A stretch of 32,947 nucleotides of DNA from Sphingomonadales bacterium (GTDB taxonomy: Bacteria > Pseudomonadota > Alphaproteobacteria > Sphingomonadales > Sphingomonadaceae): the NCBI GenBank assembly GCA_025356275.1, contig JANXUK010000143.1:1-32947 (forward strand). The letters run 5' to 3'. Positions 1 to 7,548 of the stretch are shown one piece after another (position 1 is the stretch's first letter; the number at the start of each line of letters is the position of its first letter). The position numbers and the translations under genes were made by a program. The notes under the pieces are model-generated. The model ran no database searches. It had not been told where the DNA came from and saw only the letters and a program-made list of their open reading frames with translations.

Positions 1-18
1 GGCGCACCAACTCTACCC

Positions 19-97
19 CTAGTGGATTGATTTTGACATTGGCATCCCCTGGCGATTGTGATGGGTCTGCAAATGTCAAAATCGTAAAATCCACTAG
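19..97. repeat. 79-bp palindromic element, copy 1 (CTAGTGG ends)
   Basis: The element starts with CTAGTGG (19-25) and ends with its complement CCACTAG (91-97). The arms 19-40 and 72-97 pair over 22 bp (10 outer, 12 inner), interrupted by an unpaired GTAA at 84-87 on the right arm; the loop is 41-71. The inner arm carries GACATT, which is also found in the two other copies. There is no coding capacity. It looks like a small non-autonomous mobile element or REP-like palindrome. CTAG at both ends could be a target duplication or part of the inverted repeat. Confidence 0.75.
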
Positions 98-109
98 AAT
101 CAAAATCTT

Positions 110-187
110 CTAGTGGTCCGAAAAGATTCTGACATTCGAGCTCGACTTGGCCTCAAGCGGTATCGAATGTCAGAATCGGACCACTAG
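110..187. repeat. 78-bp palindromic element, copy 2 (CTAGTGG ends)
   Basis: This copy lies 12 bp after copy 1. It is bounded by CTAGTGG (110-116) and CCACTAG (181-187). The arms 110-139 and 163-187 pair over 25 bp, with a 5-nt bulge AAAAG at 121-125 on the left arm; the loop is 140-162. The arm sequence differs from copy 1, yet each copy stays self-complementary, which points to a conserved stem rather than a simple recent duplication. Its right end supplies the stop codon (184-186) of the neighbouring minus-strand acyl-CoA dehydrogenase gene. Confidence 0.75.
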
Positions 188-1188
188 GTTGCAAGCGCCG
201 CGCGCCCTGCCGCCGCGTTCAGCGTGTCGGCACTGCCGCAAAGCTGGGCGTTGAGCGCGGCGCGTTTGAGGAACAGGTGGCAGTGGTGTTCCTGGGTCAG
301 GCCGATGCCGCCGTGGAACTGGACCGCTTCCTCGGTGACGGCGCTGTAAACCTCGCAGGCCAGCGCCTTCATCGCGCCGGTGGGCACGGGCGCCGGGTCG
401 GCGGCGCGCGCCCAGAGCAGCGCGTCGGCAGCGGCGATCCGCACCTTCAAATCGGCGCAGCGGTGTTTCAGCGCCTGAAACATCGCCAGCGGGCGGTCGA
501 ATTGACGGCGGCCCTGGAGATACTCGACGCTCATCGTCAGCGCCGCCTGTGCGCCGGCCAGACTGTCCGCCGCCAGTGCCAGGTGCGCGCGCGGGGCCAG
601 ATGATCGTGCATTGGGCGCGCCGCTTCACCATCGGCCAGCAACAGCGCCGGATCGGGTTGGTAATCGGTGAGGGCGATGTCGAACAGCCGGCGGCTCTCA
701 TCCCAGATGCTTCGTTCGATCACCGCGACGCCGGGGGCATCCAGCGGGATCAACCGGTACGCTCCGCCAAAACCGGCGACGATGTGGCTGGCCATATCGG
801 CCTCGAACACGCCGCCGATCACCCCGGTCAGAGCCCCGTTCGCGCCAGCCTCGACCCGCCCCGACAGCAGGTTCAGCGGTATATAAGCGCCGCCGCAAAT
901 CCGCTCGATCCAGCCGGCACGATCCGCTAGGCCGTTCGCGGCGACAATCGCGTCAAGCCCCAGCAGCGCCGGCACCAGTGGCGCCCCCGCCAGCACGCGC
1001 CCCAATGCGCCGGCCAACACGGCGGCGGTATCGAGGCCAAGCCCCAGTCCGCCATCATCCTCGGGCAGGCAGACCATCAGCCAGCCCATCTCGGCGATCA
1101 GCGCCCAGCCGGCATCGCGGGCCGGGCGCAATGCATCCGCCGGGAACGCCTTGTCCGCCGCGTCGCGGAGTTCCGCCAGCGTGATCAT
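184..1188 (-). CDS. Acyl-CoA dehydrogenase, small subunit of a two-gene pair
   Basis: A protein of 334 residues, shorter than the usual 380-400 of the family. It shows the acyl-CoA dehydrogenase C-terminal domain: a GRRQFDRPLAMFQALKH-type FAD-contact motif at about two thirds of the length, and HGGIGLTQEHH near the C-terminus. The N-terminal and middle domains look reduced. The chosen start (MITLAEL) overlaps the stop of the upstream large subunit as ATGA; an in-frame ATG three codons earlier is less likely. Known steroid degraders use adjacent large and small FadE genes whose products form alpha2beta2 heterotetramers, and this pair fits that layout. The stop codon lies inside the end of palindromic element copy 2, so the original C-terminus may have been altered. 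The substrate is unknown. Confidence 0.85.
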   Translation of the reverse strand: MITLAELRDAADKAFPADALRPARDAGWALIAEMGWLMVCLPEDDGGLGLGLDTAAVLAGALGRVLAGAPLVPALLGLDAIVAANGLADRAGWIERICGGAYIPLNLLSGRVEAGANGALTGVIGGVFEADMASHIVAGFGGAYRLIPLDAPGVAVIERSIWDESRRLFDIALTDYQPDPALLLADGEAARPMHDHLAPRAHLALAADSLAGAQAALTMSVEYLQGRRQFDRPLAMFQALKHRCADLKVRIAAADALLWARAADPAPVPTGAMKALACEVYSAVTEEAVQFHGGIGLTQEHHCHLFLKRAALNAQLCGSADTLNAAAGRAALAT

Positions 1189-2366
1189 GCAGCCCAACCC
1201 TTGGGCTCACGCGGCATGCCCAGCATGCGCTCGGCGATGATGCCGCGCTGTACCTCGTCGCTGCCGCCGGCGATGGTCCAGGCGTAGGAATTCATGAAAT
1301 CGGCCATCCAATTGCCGGTGTTGAGGTCGCCGAACACGATGGGCGCGCGATATTGCTCGCCCATCCCGCCGACGCGCAGGCCCAGCAGCGAAAAATCGCG
1401 GAGCATGCGGGAATAGCTCAGCTTGACCAGGCTGGCGTCGCCCACCGCCTCGATCCCGGCCATGCGGTTTTCGAGGAACCGGTCGGCCAGCGCGCAGGTG
1501 GCGTCGACCCGCGTCATTATGGCGCCGAAATCGCGTATGATCCCGGCGTCCCCGGCCAAGCCATTGTCGCGGATCAGCGCGGCGATGCGGTGCCCCGCGC
1601 CGCGCATCCGATACGACAGTTCCATCAGTGTGAGGCCGCGTTCGGAGGCCAAAGTGGCCTGCGCCACCGCCCAGCCGGCGCCCTCTTCGCCGATACGATC
1701 GGCCACTGGGACCGCGACATCGTCGAGAAAAATTTCGCAGAATTCCTCATCGCCCTGAATCTGGTGGATCGGGCGGACGGTGACGCCCGGCGCCTTCATG
1801 TCCATCAGCAGGAAGGTGATGCCGGCCTGCTTGACGCCGTCCGACGATGTGCGGACCAGCAGCAGGCATTTGTCGGCATATTGCGCCATGGTCGACCAGA
1901 CCTTTTGTCCGGTGACGATGTAGTGATCCCCCTCCCGCACCGCGCGGCATTTGAGCGAGGCGAGATCCGATCCGGCGCCGGGTTCGGAGAAACCCTGACA
2001 CCAGGTTTCGCCGGTCAGGATCGCCGGGAGGTAACGCGCCTGCTGCGCCGCGCCGCCGCATTCCATCAGCGTGGCGGCGGCGTGATAGGTCGAGACGAAG
2101 CTGAGCAGCAGCCGGGGCGTGTCGGCCGCCGCCAGCTCCTCATAGATCACCTTCTGCGCGGCCAGGCTGCGCCCGCCGCCCGGCCATTTGGCGGGCCAGT
2201 GCGGGATGGCATAGCCGGCGGCCACCAGCGCCAGAAACCACGCCCGCTGGCTGGCGGCGAATTCGGCGTGGCTCTGTGCGGCGGCGCGCCAGCCCTGCGG
2301 CGCGTTGGCGGCCAGCCACGCGCGCAAATCGCTGCGCAATCGGGTGAGGTTCTGGTCGGCGCTCAT
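1185..2366 (-). CDS. Acyl-CoA dehydrogenase, large subunit of a two-gene pair
   Basis: 393 residues with the full acyl-CoA dehydrogenase architecture. CQGFSEPGAGSDLASL and GQKVWST belong to the middle beta domain, LDDVAVP precedes the C-terminal helical domain, and AGGSDEVQRGIIAERMLGMPRE lies at the C-terminus. The start MSADQNL was chosen because the family N-terminus (LRAWLAANAP) follows soon after; the longer frame upstream is proline- and arginine-rich and unlike the family. It is transcribed first, with its stop overlapping the small-subunit start by 4 bp, so the two are translationally coupled. It faces a second, divergent large/small pair across about 140 bp. It introduces a double bond next to a CoA thioester, using FAD and electron-transfer flavoprotein; the substrate is unknown. 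Confidence 0.9.
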   Translation of the reverse strand: MSADQNLTRLRSDLRAWLAANAPQGWRAAAQSHAEFAASQRAWFLALVAAGYAIPHWPAKWPGGGRSLAAQKVIYEELAAADTPRLLLSFVSTYHAAATLMECGGAAQQARYLPAILTGETWCQGFSEPGAGSDLASLKCRAVREGDHYIVTGQKVWSTMAQYADKCLLLVRTSSDGVKQAGITFLLMDMKAPGVTVRPIHQIQGDEEFCEIFLDDVAVPVADRIGEEGAGWAVAQATLASERGLTLMELSYRMRGAGHRIAALIRDNGLAGDAGIIRDFGAIMTRVDATCALADRFLENRMAGIEAVGDASLVKLSYSRMLRDFSLLGLRVGGMGEQYRAPIVFGDLNTGNWMADFMNSYAWTIAGGSDEVQRGIIAERMLGMPREPKGWAA

Positions 2367-2503
2367 CGCCGCTTCATGCCGCCCGCCGCGCCCGAGGGGA
2401 AGCGGCATTGCGCCGGTTATCACGGGGGCGTTGTCGGGCGCGCTGGCACTGGCCCGCACTGGCATGCTCGGCTAAACGGACGATGGACAATCAGGGGCAT
2501 GCG

Positions 2504-3649
2504 ATGGACTTCGCCTGGGATGATGCGCAACTGGCCTTTCGCGAAAGCCTGACCGGGTTCCTCGCCGCGCATTTGCCGCAGGATTGGGAGGCATTTTCGC
2601 AGGCTGGCCCGGCCTCGGCGGCCTTGACCGAATATGCGCGCGGGTTTTGCGGTGCGCTGGCCGGCGAGGGCCTGCTGTTTCCGCATTGGCCAACGGAGGC
2701 GGGCGGCAAGGGCCTCGGTCCGTGGGAGCAACAGTCGCTGGCCGAGGTGATGTGGGCGGCGGGCGAGCCGCGCGGCGGGCAATATATGAACGTCAACTGG
2801 ATCGGGCCGACGTTGCTCCGCTATGGCAGCACCGCGCAGCAGGCACGCTATCTGCCGCCCATCACCGAGGGCAAGGCGCTATGGTGTCAGGGTTTTTCGG
2901 AGCCTGGTTCGGGGTCTGACCTTGCCAGCCTGCGCACCAGCGCAGTGCGCGAGGGCGACACCTACCGCGTCAATGGGCAGAAGATCTGGACCTCCTATGC
3001 GGGCCTTGCCGACACCTGCTTTCTGCTCACCCGCACCAGCGAAGACAAGAAGCGCGGCATCACCATCCTGCTGGTCCCGATGGACACGCCGGGCATCACC
3101 GTGCGCCAGATCCCCAGCCTGATCGGTGCGGGCGACATCCATGAGGTGTTCTTCGACGACGTTATCGTGCCGGCGGGGCAACGGCTGGGCGAGGAGGGGC
3201 AGGCGTGGGAGATCGTCGGCTTCTCGCTGACCAATGAGCGGCTGGGCATCCCGCGTTTTCATCTGGCGCGCGCGGCGCTGGACCGGGGGGTGGCGATGTT
3301 GCAGGCGCGCGATGCGTTTGCGCGCGAGGCGGTGCGGATCGAGGCCGCGCGCTGCGCCGGCCTGTGCGAGGCGGCGCGCAATGCGTCCTATGCCATCATC
3401 CAGACCCGGGTCGAGGGCGGGAAAGTGGGCTCCGAGGCCAGCTCCGCGCGCTATGCCACGGTAATGGCCGAGCGCGCTGTATGCGAGTTCGTTGCCGAAT
3501 TTCTGCCCGAGGCGCTGGCCGGGGCATCGCCCTATCTGATGATGCACCATCAGCGCGGCATCGTGGCCGGCATCGCCGCCGGCGCCGCCGAGATTCAGCT
3601 CAATATCATTGCCAGCGACGTGCTCGGCCTGCCGCGGGAGCCCCGCTGA
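2504..3649 (+). CDS. Acyl-CoA dehydrogenase, large subunit of a second pair
   Basis: 381 residues. Motifs include CQGFSEPGSGSDLASL, YRVNGQKIWTS, FFDDVIVP and, at the C-terminus, AAEIQLNIIASDVLGLPREP. The start MDFAWDDAQ at 2504 matches the family N-terminus and is preceded by AGGGG at 2493-2497; an in-frame ATG at 2483 is a possible alternative. The stop overlaps the next gene's ATG by one base (TGATG), so the small subunit is probably translated by re-initiation. It is a paralogue of the divergent large subunit at 1185-2366, but clearly different in sequence, so the two pairs probably act on different intermediates. The shared gap 2367-2503 should hold both promoters. Confidence 0.9.
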   Translation: MDFAWDDAQLAFRESLTGFLAAHLPQDWEAFSQAGPASAALTEYARGFCGALAGEGLLFPHWPTEAGGKGLGPWEQQSLAEVMWAAGEPRGGQYMNVNWIGPTLLRYGSTAQQARYLPPITEGKALWCQGFSEPGSGSDLASLRTSAVREGDTYRVNGQKIWTSYAGLADTCFLLTRTSEDKKRGITILLVPMDTPGITVRQIPSLIGAGDIHEVFFDDVIVPAGQRLGEEGQAWEIVGFSLTNERLGIPRFHLARAALDRGVAMLQARDAFAREAVRIEAARCAGLCEAARNASYAIIQTRVEGGKVGSEASSARYATVMAERAVCEFVAEFLPEALAGASPYLMMHHQRGIVAGIAAGAAEIQLNIIASDVLGLPREPR

Positions 3650-4560
3650 TGGATCTGGCCCTGACCGATGACCAGCGCGAGATTCTGGCCGCGATCGATG
3701 CGCTAACCCGGCCCTATGCTGCGGCCAATCTGCATGGCGCGGGCTTTGCCTTGACCAGCGGTGCGCTCGATGCCGAGCTGGCAGAGGGCGGGTTCCTTGA
3801 TGTGATGGCGATGGGGCTGGGCGAGGTTACCGCCGCGCTGGTGGTCGAACGGTTGGCACGGCTGCCCTATGCGGTGGAGGCGCAGGCCGCGGCTTTGGTG
3901 CGGCCTGCGCTGGATGCGGCGATGCCGTGCGGCGTGTGTCTGGTCGAGGAGGGCATGCTGCACCGGCCTGTGCGATACCTGACCGCAGGCGTCACCGTGA
4001 TCGTTGTGGGCGATGTCGTGCGCAGCTTTGCCGCCGGGCCTGAGCATATCCGCGATGCCGGCGACGAAGTGCTGTTCGCCTATCCGATGGCCTATCTGAC
4101 CGGGTTGCCGGGCGCGATGCAGACCCACGCGATCGGGGCGGATGAAGTGCGGCGGCTGTGGCGCGTCGGGCTGGCGGCGGAGAGCGCGGGGCTGCTCGCC
4201 GGTGCCTTGGCGAGCACGGTGGCGCATGTTTCGGAGCGCAAGCAGTTCAGTCGTCCGCTCGCCACCTTTCAGGCGCTGCGGCACCGGTTGGCGGAGGCGC
4301 AGGTGCTGACCAACGGGTGTTACTGGCTTGCGCTGAAAGCGGCGGCTTCGGGCGATGCCGGGGATGCGGCGCTGGCCGCGCTCTATGCGCAGGATGCCGC
4401 ACGGCGGGCGGTCTATGATCTGCATCAGTTTCTGGGCGCGATGGGCATGACGCTGGAGCATCCGCTGCACCTGTGGACCTACCGGCTGAAAGCGCTGAGC
4501 AGCGAGTTGGGCGGGCGCGGGGAGAATGCGCTGGCGGCGGCGGACGCGATCTGGGGCTGA
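3649..4560 (+). CDS. Acyl-CoA dehydrogenase, small subunit of a second pair
   Basis: 303 residues, well short of the family norm. The C-terminal half keeps the motif SERKQFSRPLATFQALRHRLAEAQ and a GAMGMTLEHPLHLW segment, the counterpart of the usual HGGxGxTxE stretch. The N-terminal half is weakly conserved. The start is fixed by the one-base overlap with the upstream large subunit. The pairing of a complete large and a reduced small subunit is the layout of heterotetrameric FadE enzymes in steroid degradation, where only half the sites are catalytic. The gene ends 10 bp before the convergent methyltransferase-like gene. Confidence 0.85.
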   Translation: MDLALTDDQREILAAIDALTRPYAAANLHGAGFALTSGALDAELAEGGFLDVMAMGLGEVTAALVVERLARLPYAVEAQAAALVRPALDAAMPCGVCLVEEGMLHRPVRYLTAGVTVIVVGDVVRSFAAGPEHIRDAGDEVLFAYPMAYLTGLPGAMQTHAIGADEVRRLWRVGLAAESAGLLAGALASTVAHVSERKQFSRPLATFQALRHRLAEAQVLTNGCYWLALKAAASGDAGDAALAALYAQDAARRAVYDLHQFLGAMGMTLEHPLHLWTYRLKALSSELGGRGENALAAADAIWG

Positions 4561-4569
4561 TCCCGCCTG

Positions 4570-5331
4570 TCAACCCGGTTTGCGGAACTTCATCACGAAT
4601 TGATCGGTGTGGCCGCGGATCGCCGGGTCGAACACCTTCAGGTCATGCGCGTCGGCCGGGTTGGCGAGAACGTTGCTGCTCCCTGCGAACACAAAGCCCG
4701 CCGCGATCACCTGCGCCTTGACCGTGGCTCGATCGATGCGGTGGAGCGTGGTGGGTGCGGTGGCGCTGGCGCCGGGCAGCGCAGCGTGATCGACCACGAT
4801 GAATAGCCCGCCGGGGCGCAGCATCCGGTACACCGTCGCATCCATCGCCGCCGCCGCGTCGGCGCCGAAGAAGCCATAGACGTCGTGATAATTCTGCGAG
4901 GTCCACACGACGTCGAGCGGCACGGGCGGCGCCAGCGTGGCCAGCGGCGCCTTGATCACCGATACATTGGCATAACCCGGCTGCGCGGCCAGCGCGTCGA
5001 CGGGGTCGGCGGCCTTGGCCATTTTGACGAGGAGCTCGGCGGGGATGATCGCGTAGATGTGGCCTTTGGCGCCCGCCACCGCGCTGAACAACCGGGTGAA
5101 ATACCCGCCGCCGGGCAGGAGGTCGCCGATGCGCTGACCGGGCATGACCTCGGCGAAGGTGAGCAGCGCGGCGGGCTTGCGGTCGCCGTCACGCGCGGTG
5201 TCGGCGGCGGGGCGCAGCGGCGCGGCAATGGCAGCGGCAATCGCGGCGGAACCGCCCTGGGCAGCGGCCGGCGCGGCGCCCGACGTCGAGGCGGTGAGGG
5301 CAAGGCAGCAGGCGAGGATCAGGCGGTTCAT
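4570..5331 (-). CDS. Exported SAM-methyltransferase-like protein
   Basis: 253 residues. A signal peptide is visible: MNRL, a hydrophobic stretch, then an Ala-rich cleavage region near residue 25 (PAAAQ). The mature part resembles the predicted methyltransferase family COG4798. It has a glycine-rich motif I (GDLLPGGGYFTRL, about residue 75), an expected acidic/aromatic region (TSQNYHDVYGFFG), and the motif MLRPGGLFIVVDH typical of Rossmann-fold methyltransferases. An AAAGGA ribosome site precedes the ATG. A secreted SAM-binding fold is odd because SAM is cytoplasmic, so the activity may be lost or different. It lies between the acyl-CoA dehydrogenase pair and the LLM oxidoreductase gene, so a catabolic link is possible but not shown. 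Confidence 0.75.
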   Translation of the reverse strand: MNRLILACCLALTASTSGAAPAAAQGGSAAIAAAIAAPLRPAADTARDGDRKPAALLTFAEVMPGQRIGDLLPGGGYFTRLFSAVAGAKGHIYAIIPAELLVKMAKAADPVDALAAQPGYANVSVIKAPLATLAPPVPLDVVWTSQNYHDVYGFFGADAAAAMDATVYRMLRPGGLFIVVDHAALPGASATAPTTLHRIDRATVKAQVIAAGFVFAGSSNVLANPADAHDLKVFDPAIRGHTDQFVMKFRKPG

Positions 5332-5386
5332 GGCGGGGCGTCCTTTGGTTGCTGCGATGACTACGCCTCGCCGCCGCGCGAGGCAA

Positions 5387-6307
5387 TCAGGCTATGGCCG
5401 GCATGATCGCCTCGGCGACCCAGGCGATGTAATCATCATAGGCCGATGCGCTGGGCAGCGGCGGCACAGGCAAGCCGCTGATCGTGACCCCCAGGCGCGC
5501 CAACCCGCCGAGCCGGTCGATGATCGCTGCGGCTGACATTTTCGCGCCCGCCAGCGGCTCGGCCTGCACCGCATGCCCCTCGCCGACGCGCGCGCTGGCG
5601 AGGCCGTAGAACACATCGTTCAGCCCGCCGGCGTAATCGGGCTGGGATTTGATATAGTCGATCCGCGCCGGGATGGCATCGGGCGGGGTCAGGAACGGCC
5701 ACCAGCCGCTGGCATAGCGCCCGGCGCGGCGCAGCACCGGCTCGGCGTCGCCGCCCAGCCAGATTGGCGGATGCGGCTTGGTGATCGGTTTTGGTTCAAA
5801 GGCGACATCGCGGAAGCTGACGAAGCGCCCCTCGAATTGCGGATCGTCCTGCGTCCATAGCGCGATGATCGCTTGCAGATATTCCTCGGCCCGCGCGCCG
5901 CGTTCGTGGAATGGTATGCCGAGCAGGTCGAATTCGCCCTTCAGCCAGCCCACCCCGAAAGTCGCCATCGCGCGGCCCCCGCTCATCCAGTCGATGGTGC
6001 TGATCGCCTTGGCGGTGATGATCGGATGCTGGACCGGCAGGATGGCGATGCAGGAATTGACGCGGATGCTGCTGGTCGCTCCGGCCAGAAAGCCCATCGC
6101 CGGGTATGCCGAGAAATAATGCGCACCCGACAGATCGACATGCGCGTCGGGGATGATGTGATGCTCGGGCACGCAGATCATCGCGAAGCCCAGCGTTTCT
6201 GCGCGGCGTGCCAGATTTTGCATATCGGCGCCGGTGATGCCCCGCTCCCACGGCTGGCCCGTCGCCTTGAGGCGGACCATATTGGGCATGGTGAAGGCCA
6301 GTTTCAT
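5387..6307 (-). CDS. LLM-class flavin-dependent oxidoreductase (TIGR03619-like)
   Basis: 306 residues with a luciferase-like TIM-barrel pattern. The N-terminus is KLAFTMPNMV, followed by RRAETLGFAMICVPEHH, the conserved middle SGGRAMATFGVGWLKGEFDLLGI, and PKPITKPHPPIWLGGDAEPVLRRAGRYASGWWP split over the C-terminal half. The family uses F420 or FMN for hydride transfer or monooxygenation. The start at MKLAF was chosen because the homologous N-terminus begins there; the longer frame is low-complexity. The gene lies upstream of the exported methyltransferase-like gene on the same strand, 55 bp away, so the two may be co-transcribed. The cofactor (F420 versus FMN) cannot be decided from the sequence. 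A flavin reductase gene 3 kb away could be a partner if it uses FMN. Confidence 0.85.
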   Translation of the reverse strand: MKLAFTMPNMVRLKATGQPWERGITGADMQNLARRAETLGFAMICVPEHHIIPDAHVDLSGAHYFSAYPAMGFLAGATSSIRVNSCIAILPVQHPIITAKAISTIDWMSGGRAMATFGVGWLKGEFDLLGIPFHERGARAEEYLQAIIALWTQDDPQFEGRFVSFRDVAFEPKPITKPHPPIWLGGDAEPVLRRAGRYASGWWPFLTPPDAIPARIDYIKSQPDYAGGLNDVFYGLASARVGEGHAVQAEPLAGAKMSAAAIIDRLGGLARLGVTISGLPVPPLPSASAYDDYIAWVAEAIMPAIA

Positions 6308-6474
6308 GCGCCCAGTTTCATACGATTGCTCCAAAGGCTCCGCCGGTGAGCATAGCATGCCCGCTGGGCGCCGGTAACGCGGGGGCGGTATCCCGCTGGC
6401 GCGCGGCGACGGCCTGGTTGCGCCAATGGGGCCTGCGTGAAAGGGTGCCGGCACCGGGCTGCGGGAGATGGCGC

Positions 6475-7548
6475 ATGGGTGAGGCGGATTGGTACGGCGG
6501 GCTGGAGCCCGGGCTCGACCTGATGTTCCCCGCGCGGCCGGCGGACCCGGAGATGCGCGAGAGTGCGTCGCTGTGGCTGTTCGAGGGGAATGGCGCTTTC
6601 GCCTTCCCGCGCATTGGCATCGAAGCGGTGGGCGCGAGCTGGGACGCGCACCGTTATGACGCCAATTTCGCGCTGCCGGGCGGACGAATCCTGCGCGAGA
6701 GCAGTTTTGGCGGGGCTTTGCCGGCGGTGGGCGGCGATGGGCTGGCGTCGATGTTGGGCGCGGGAGGTCTGGTGTTCCGCTGCGTCGAGCCGTTTCGGCA
6801 GTGGCATGTCAGCTATCAGGGTACGCCTTGGGCCGGGCTGGTACAGGATCAGATTGCCGCCCGGTTCGGGGTCTATGCGGGGCAGGAGCCGGCAGCGGAT
6901 TTCGCCGCAGCCTTCACGCGCGAGGAGGTGCGGTTCGAGGTTGCCCTCACCATGGCCGCCCCGGCGTGGACTCAGGATTACCGCGCCGACAAGCTGGCCG
7001 GGATGAGCGAGGATGAGCGCAGCGACGCCGGGCTGATGGGCTTCGGCTATCGGATCGAGCAATTGCTGCGCGGCGAGGGGGAGTTTACCGTCGGCGGCAC
7101 CACGCGCGGGTTCCGCGCGGTCGGCACAAGGATCAAGCGGCAGAGCGTGCGCCCGATGGGGTCATTTCGCGGGCATTGCTGGCAGGGCGCGCTGTTTCCC
7201 GATGGGCGGGGGTTTGGCTATATCGCCTATCCGCCGCGCGAGGATGGCAGCAGCTATAACAACGGCTTTGTCTGGCAGGACGGGCGCTGGCATGTGGCGC
7301 GGGCGACGAAAATTCCGTTTCTGCGCAGGGTGATAGCCGAGGGTGATGATGTGTCGCTGGAGCTGGAATCGGCGCTGGGCACCACGCGGATCAGCGGCAC
7401 CACGATGCTGAGCACGTTCCATGTCGGCAATCCGGGAGTCAACGGCATGACCAATCAGCAGAGCGCGGTGCGCTATGGCTGGGACGGGATGGCGGCGATG
7501 GGGATGATCGAGCGATCCTCGCCGGCGGCGCTGACCGTGATTGGTTAG
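6475..7548 (+). CDS. Uncharacterised protein, possibly DUF7064/7065-like
   Basis: 357 residues with no signal peptide or membrane segment. The start MGEADWYGGLEPG is preceded by GGGAG at good spacing. Visible features are a repeated aromatic/Gly pattern, SLWLFEGNGAFAFPRIGIEA near residue 35, FRQWHVSYQG near residue 105, and a C-terminal half with many beta-strand-like stretches (GYIAYPPREDGSSYNNGFVW). This resembles lipocalin/AttH-like beta-barrel proteins often placed next to acyl-CoA and steroid catabolic genes in sphingomonads and mycobacteria. That assignment is from memory of the family and is tentative. Its stop overlaps the stop of the convergent alpha/beta hydrolase gene by 4 bp. It is the only plus-strand gene between 4.6 and 9.9 kb. 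Confidence 0.7.
   Translation: MGEADWYGGLEPGLDLMFPARPADPEMRESASLWLFEGNGAFAFPRIGIEAVGASWDAHRYDANFALPGGRILRESSFGGALPAVGGDGLASMLGAGGLVFRCVEPFRQWHVSYQGTPWAGLVQDQIAARFGVYAGQEPAADFAAAFTREEVRFEVALTMAAPAWTQDYRADKLAGMSEDERSDAGLMGFGYRIEQLLRGEGEFTVGGTTRGFRAVGTRIKRQSVRPMGSFRGHCWQGALFPDGRGFGYIAYPPREDGSSYNNGFVWQDGRWHVARATKIPFLRRVIAEGDDVSLELESALGTTRISGTTMLSTFHVGNPGVNGMTNQQSAVRYGWDGMAAMGMIERSSPAALTVIG

Noticed and set aside
19..187. CRISPR-like array at the left end
   Set aside because: There are two palindromes with divergent arms, not identical direct repeats with regular spacers, and no cas genes.
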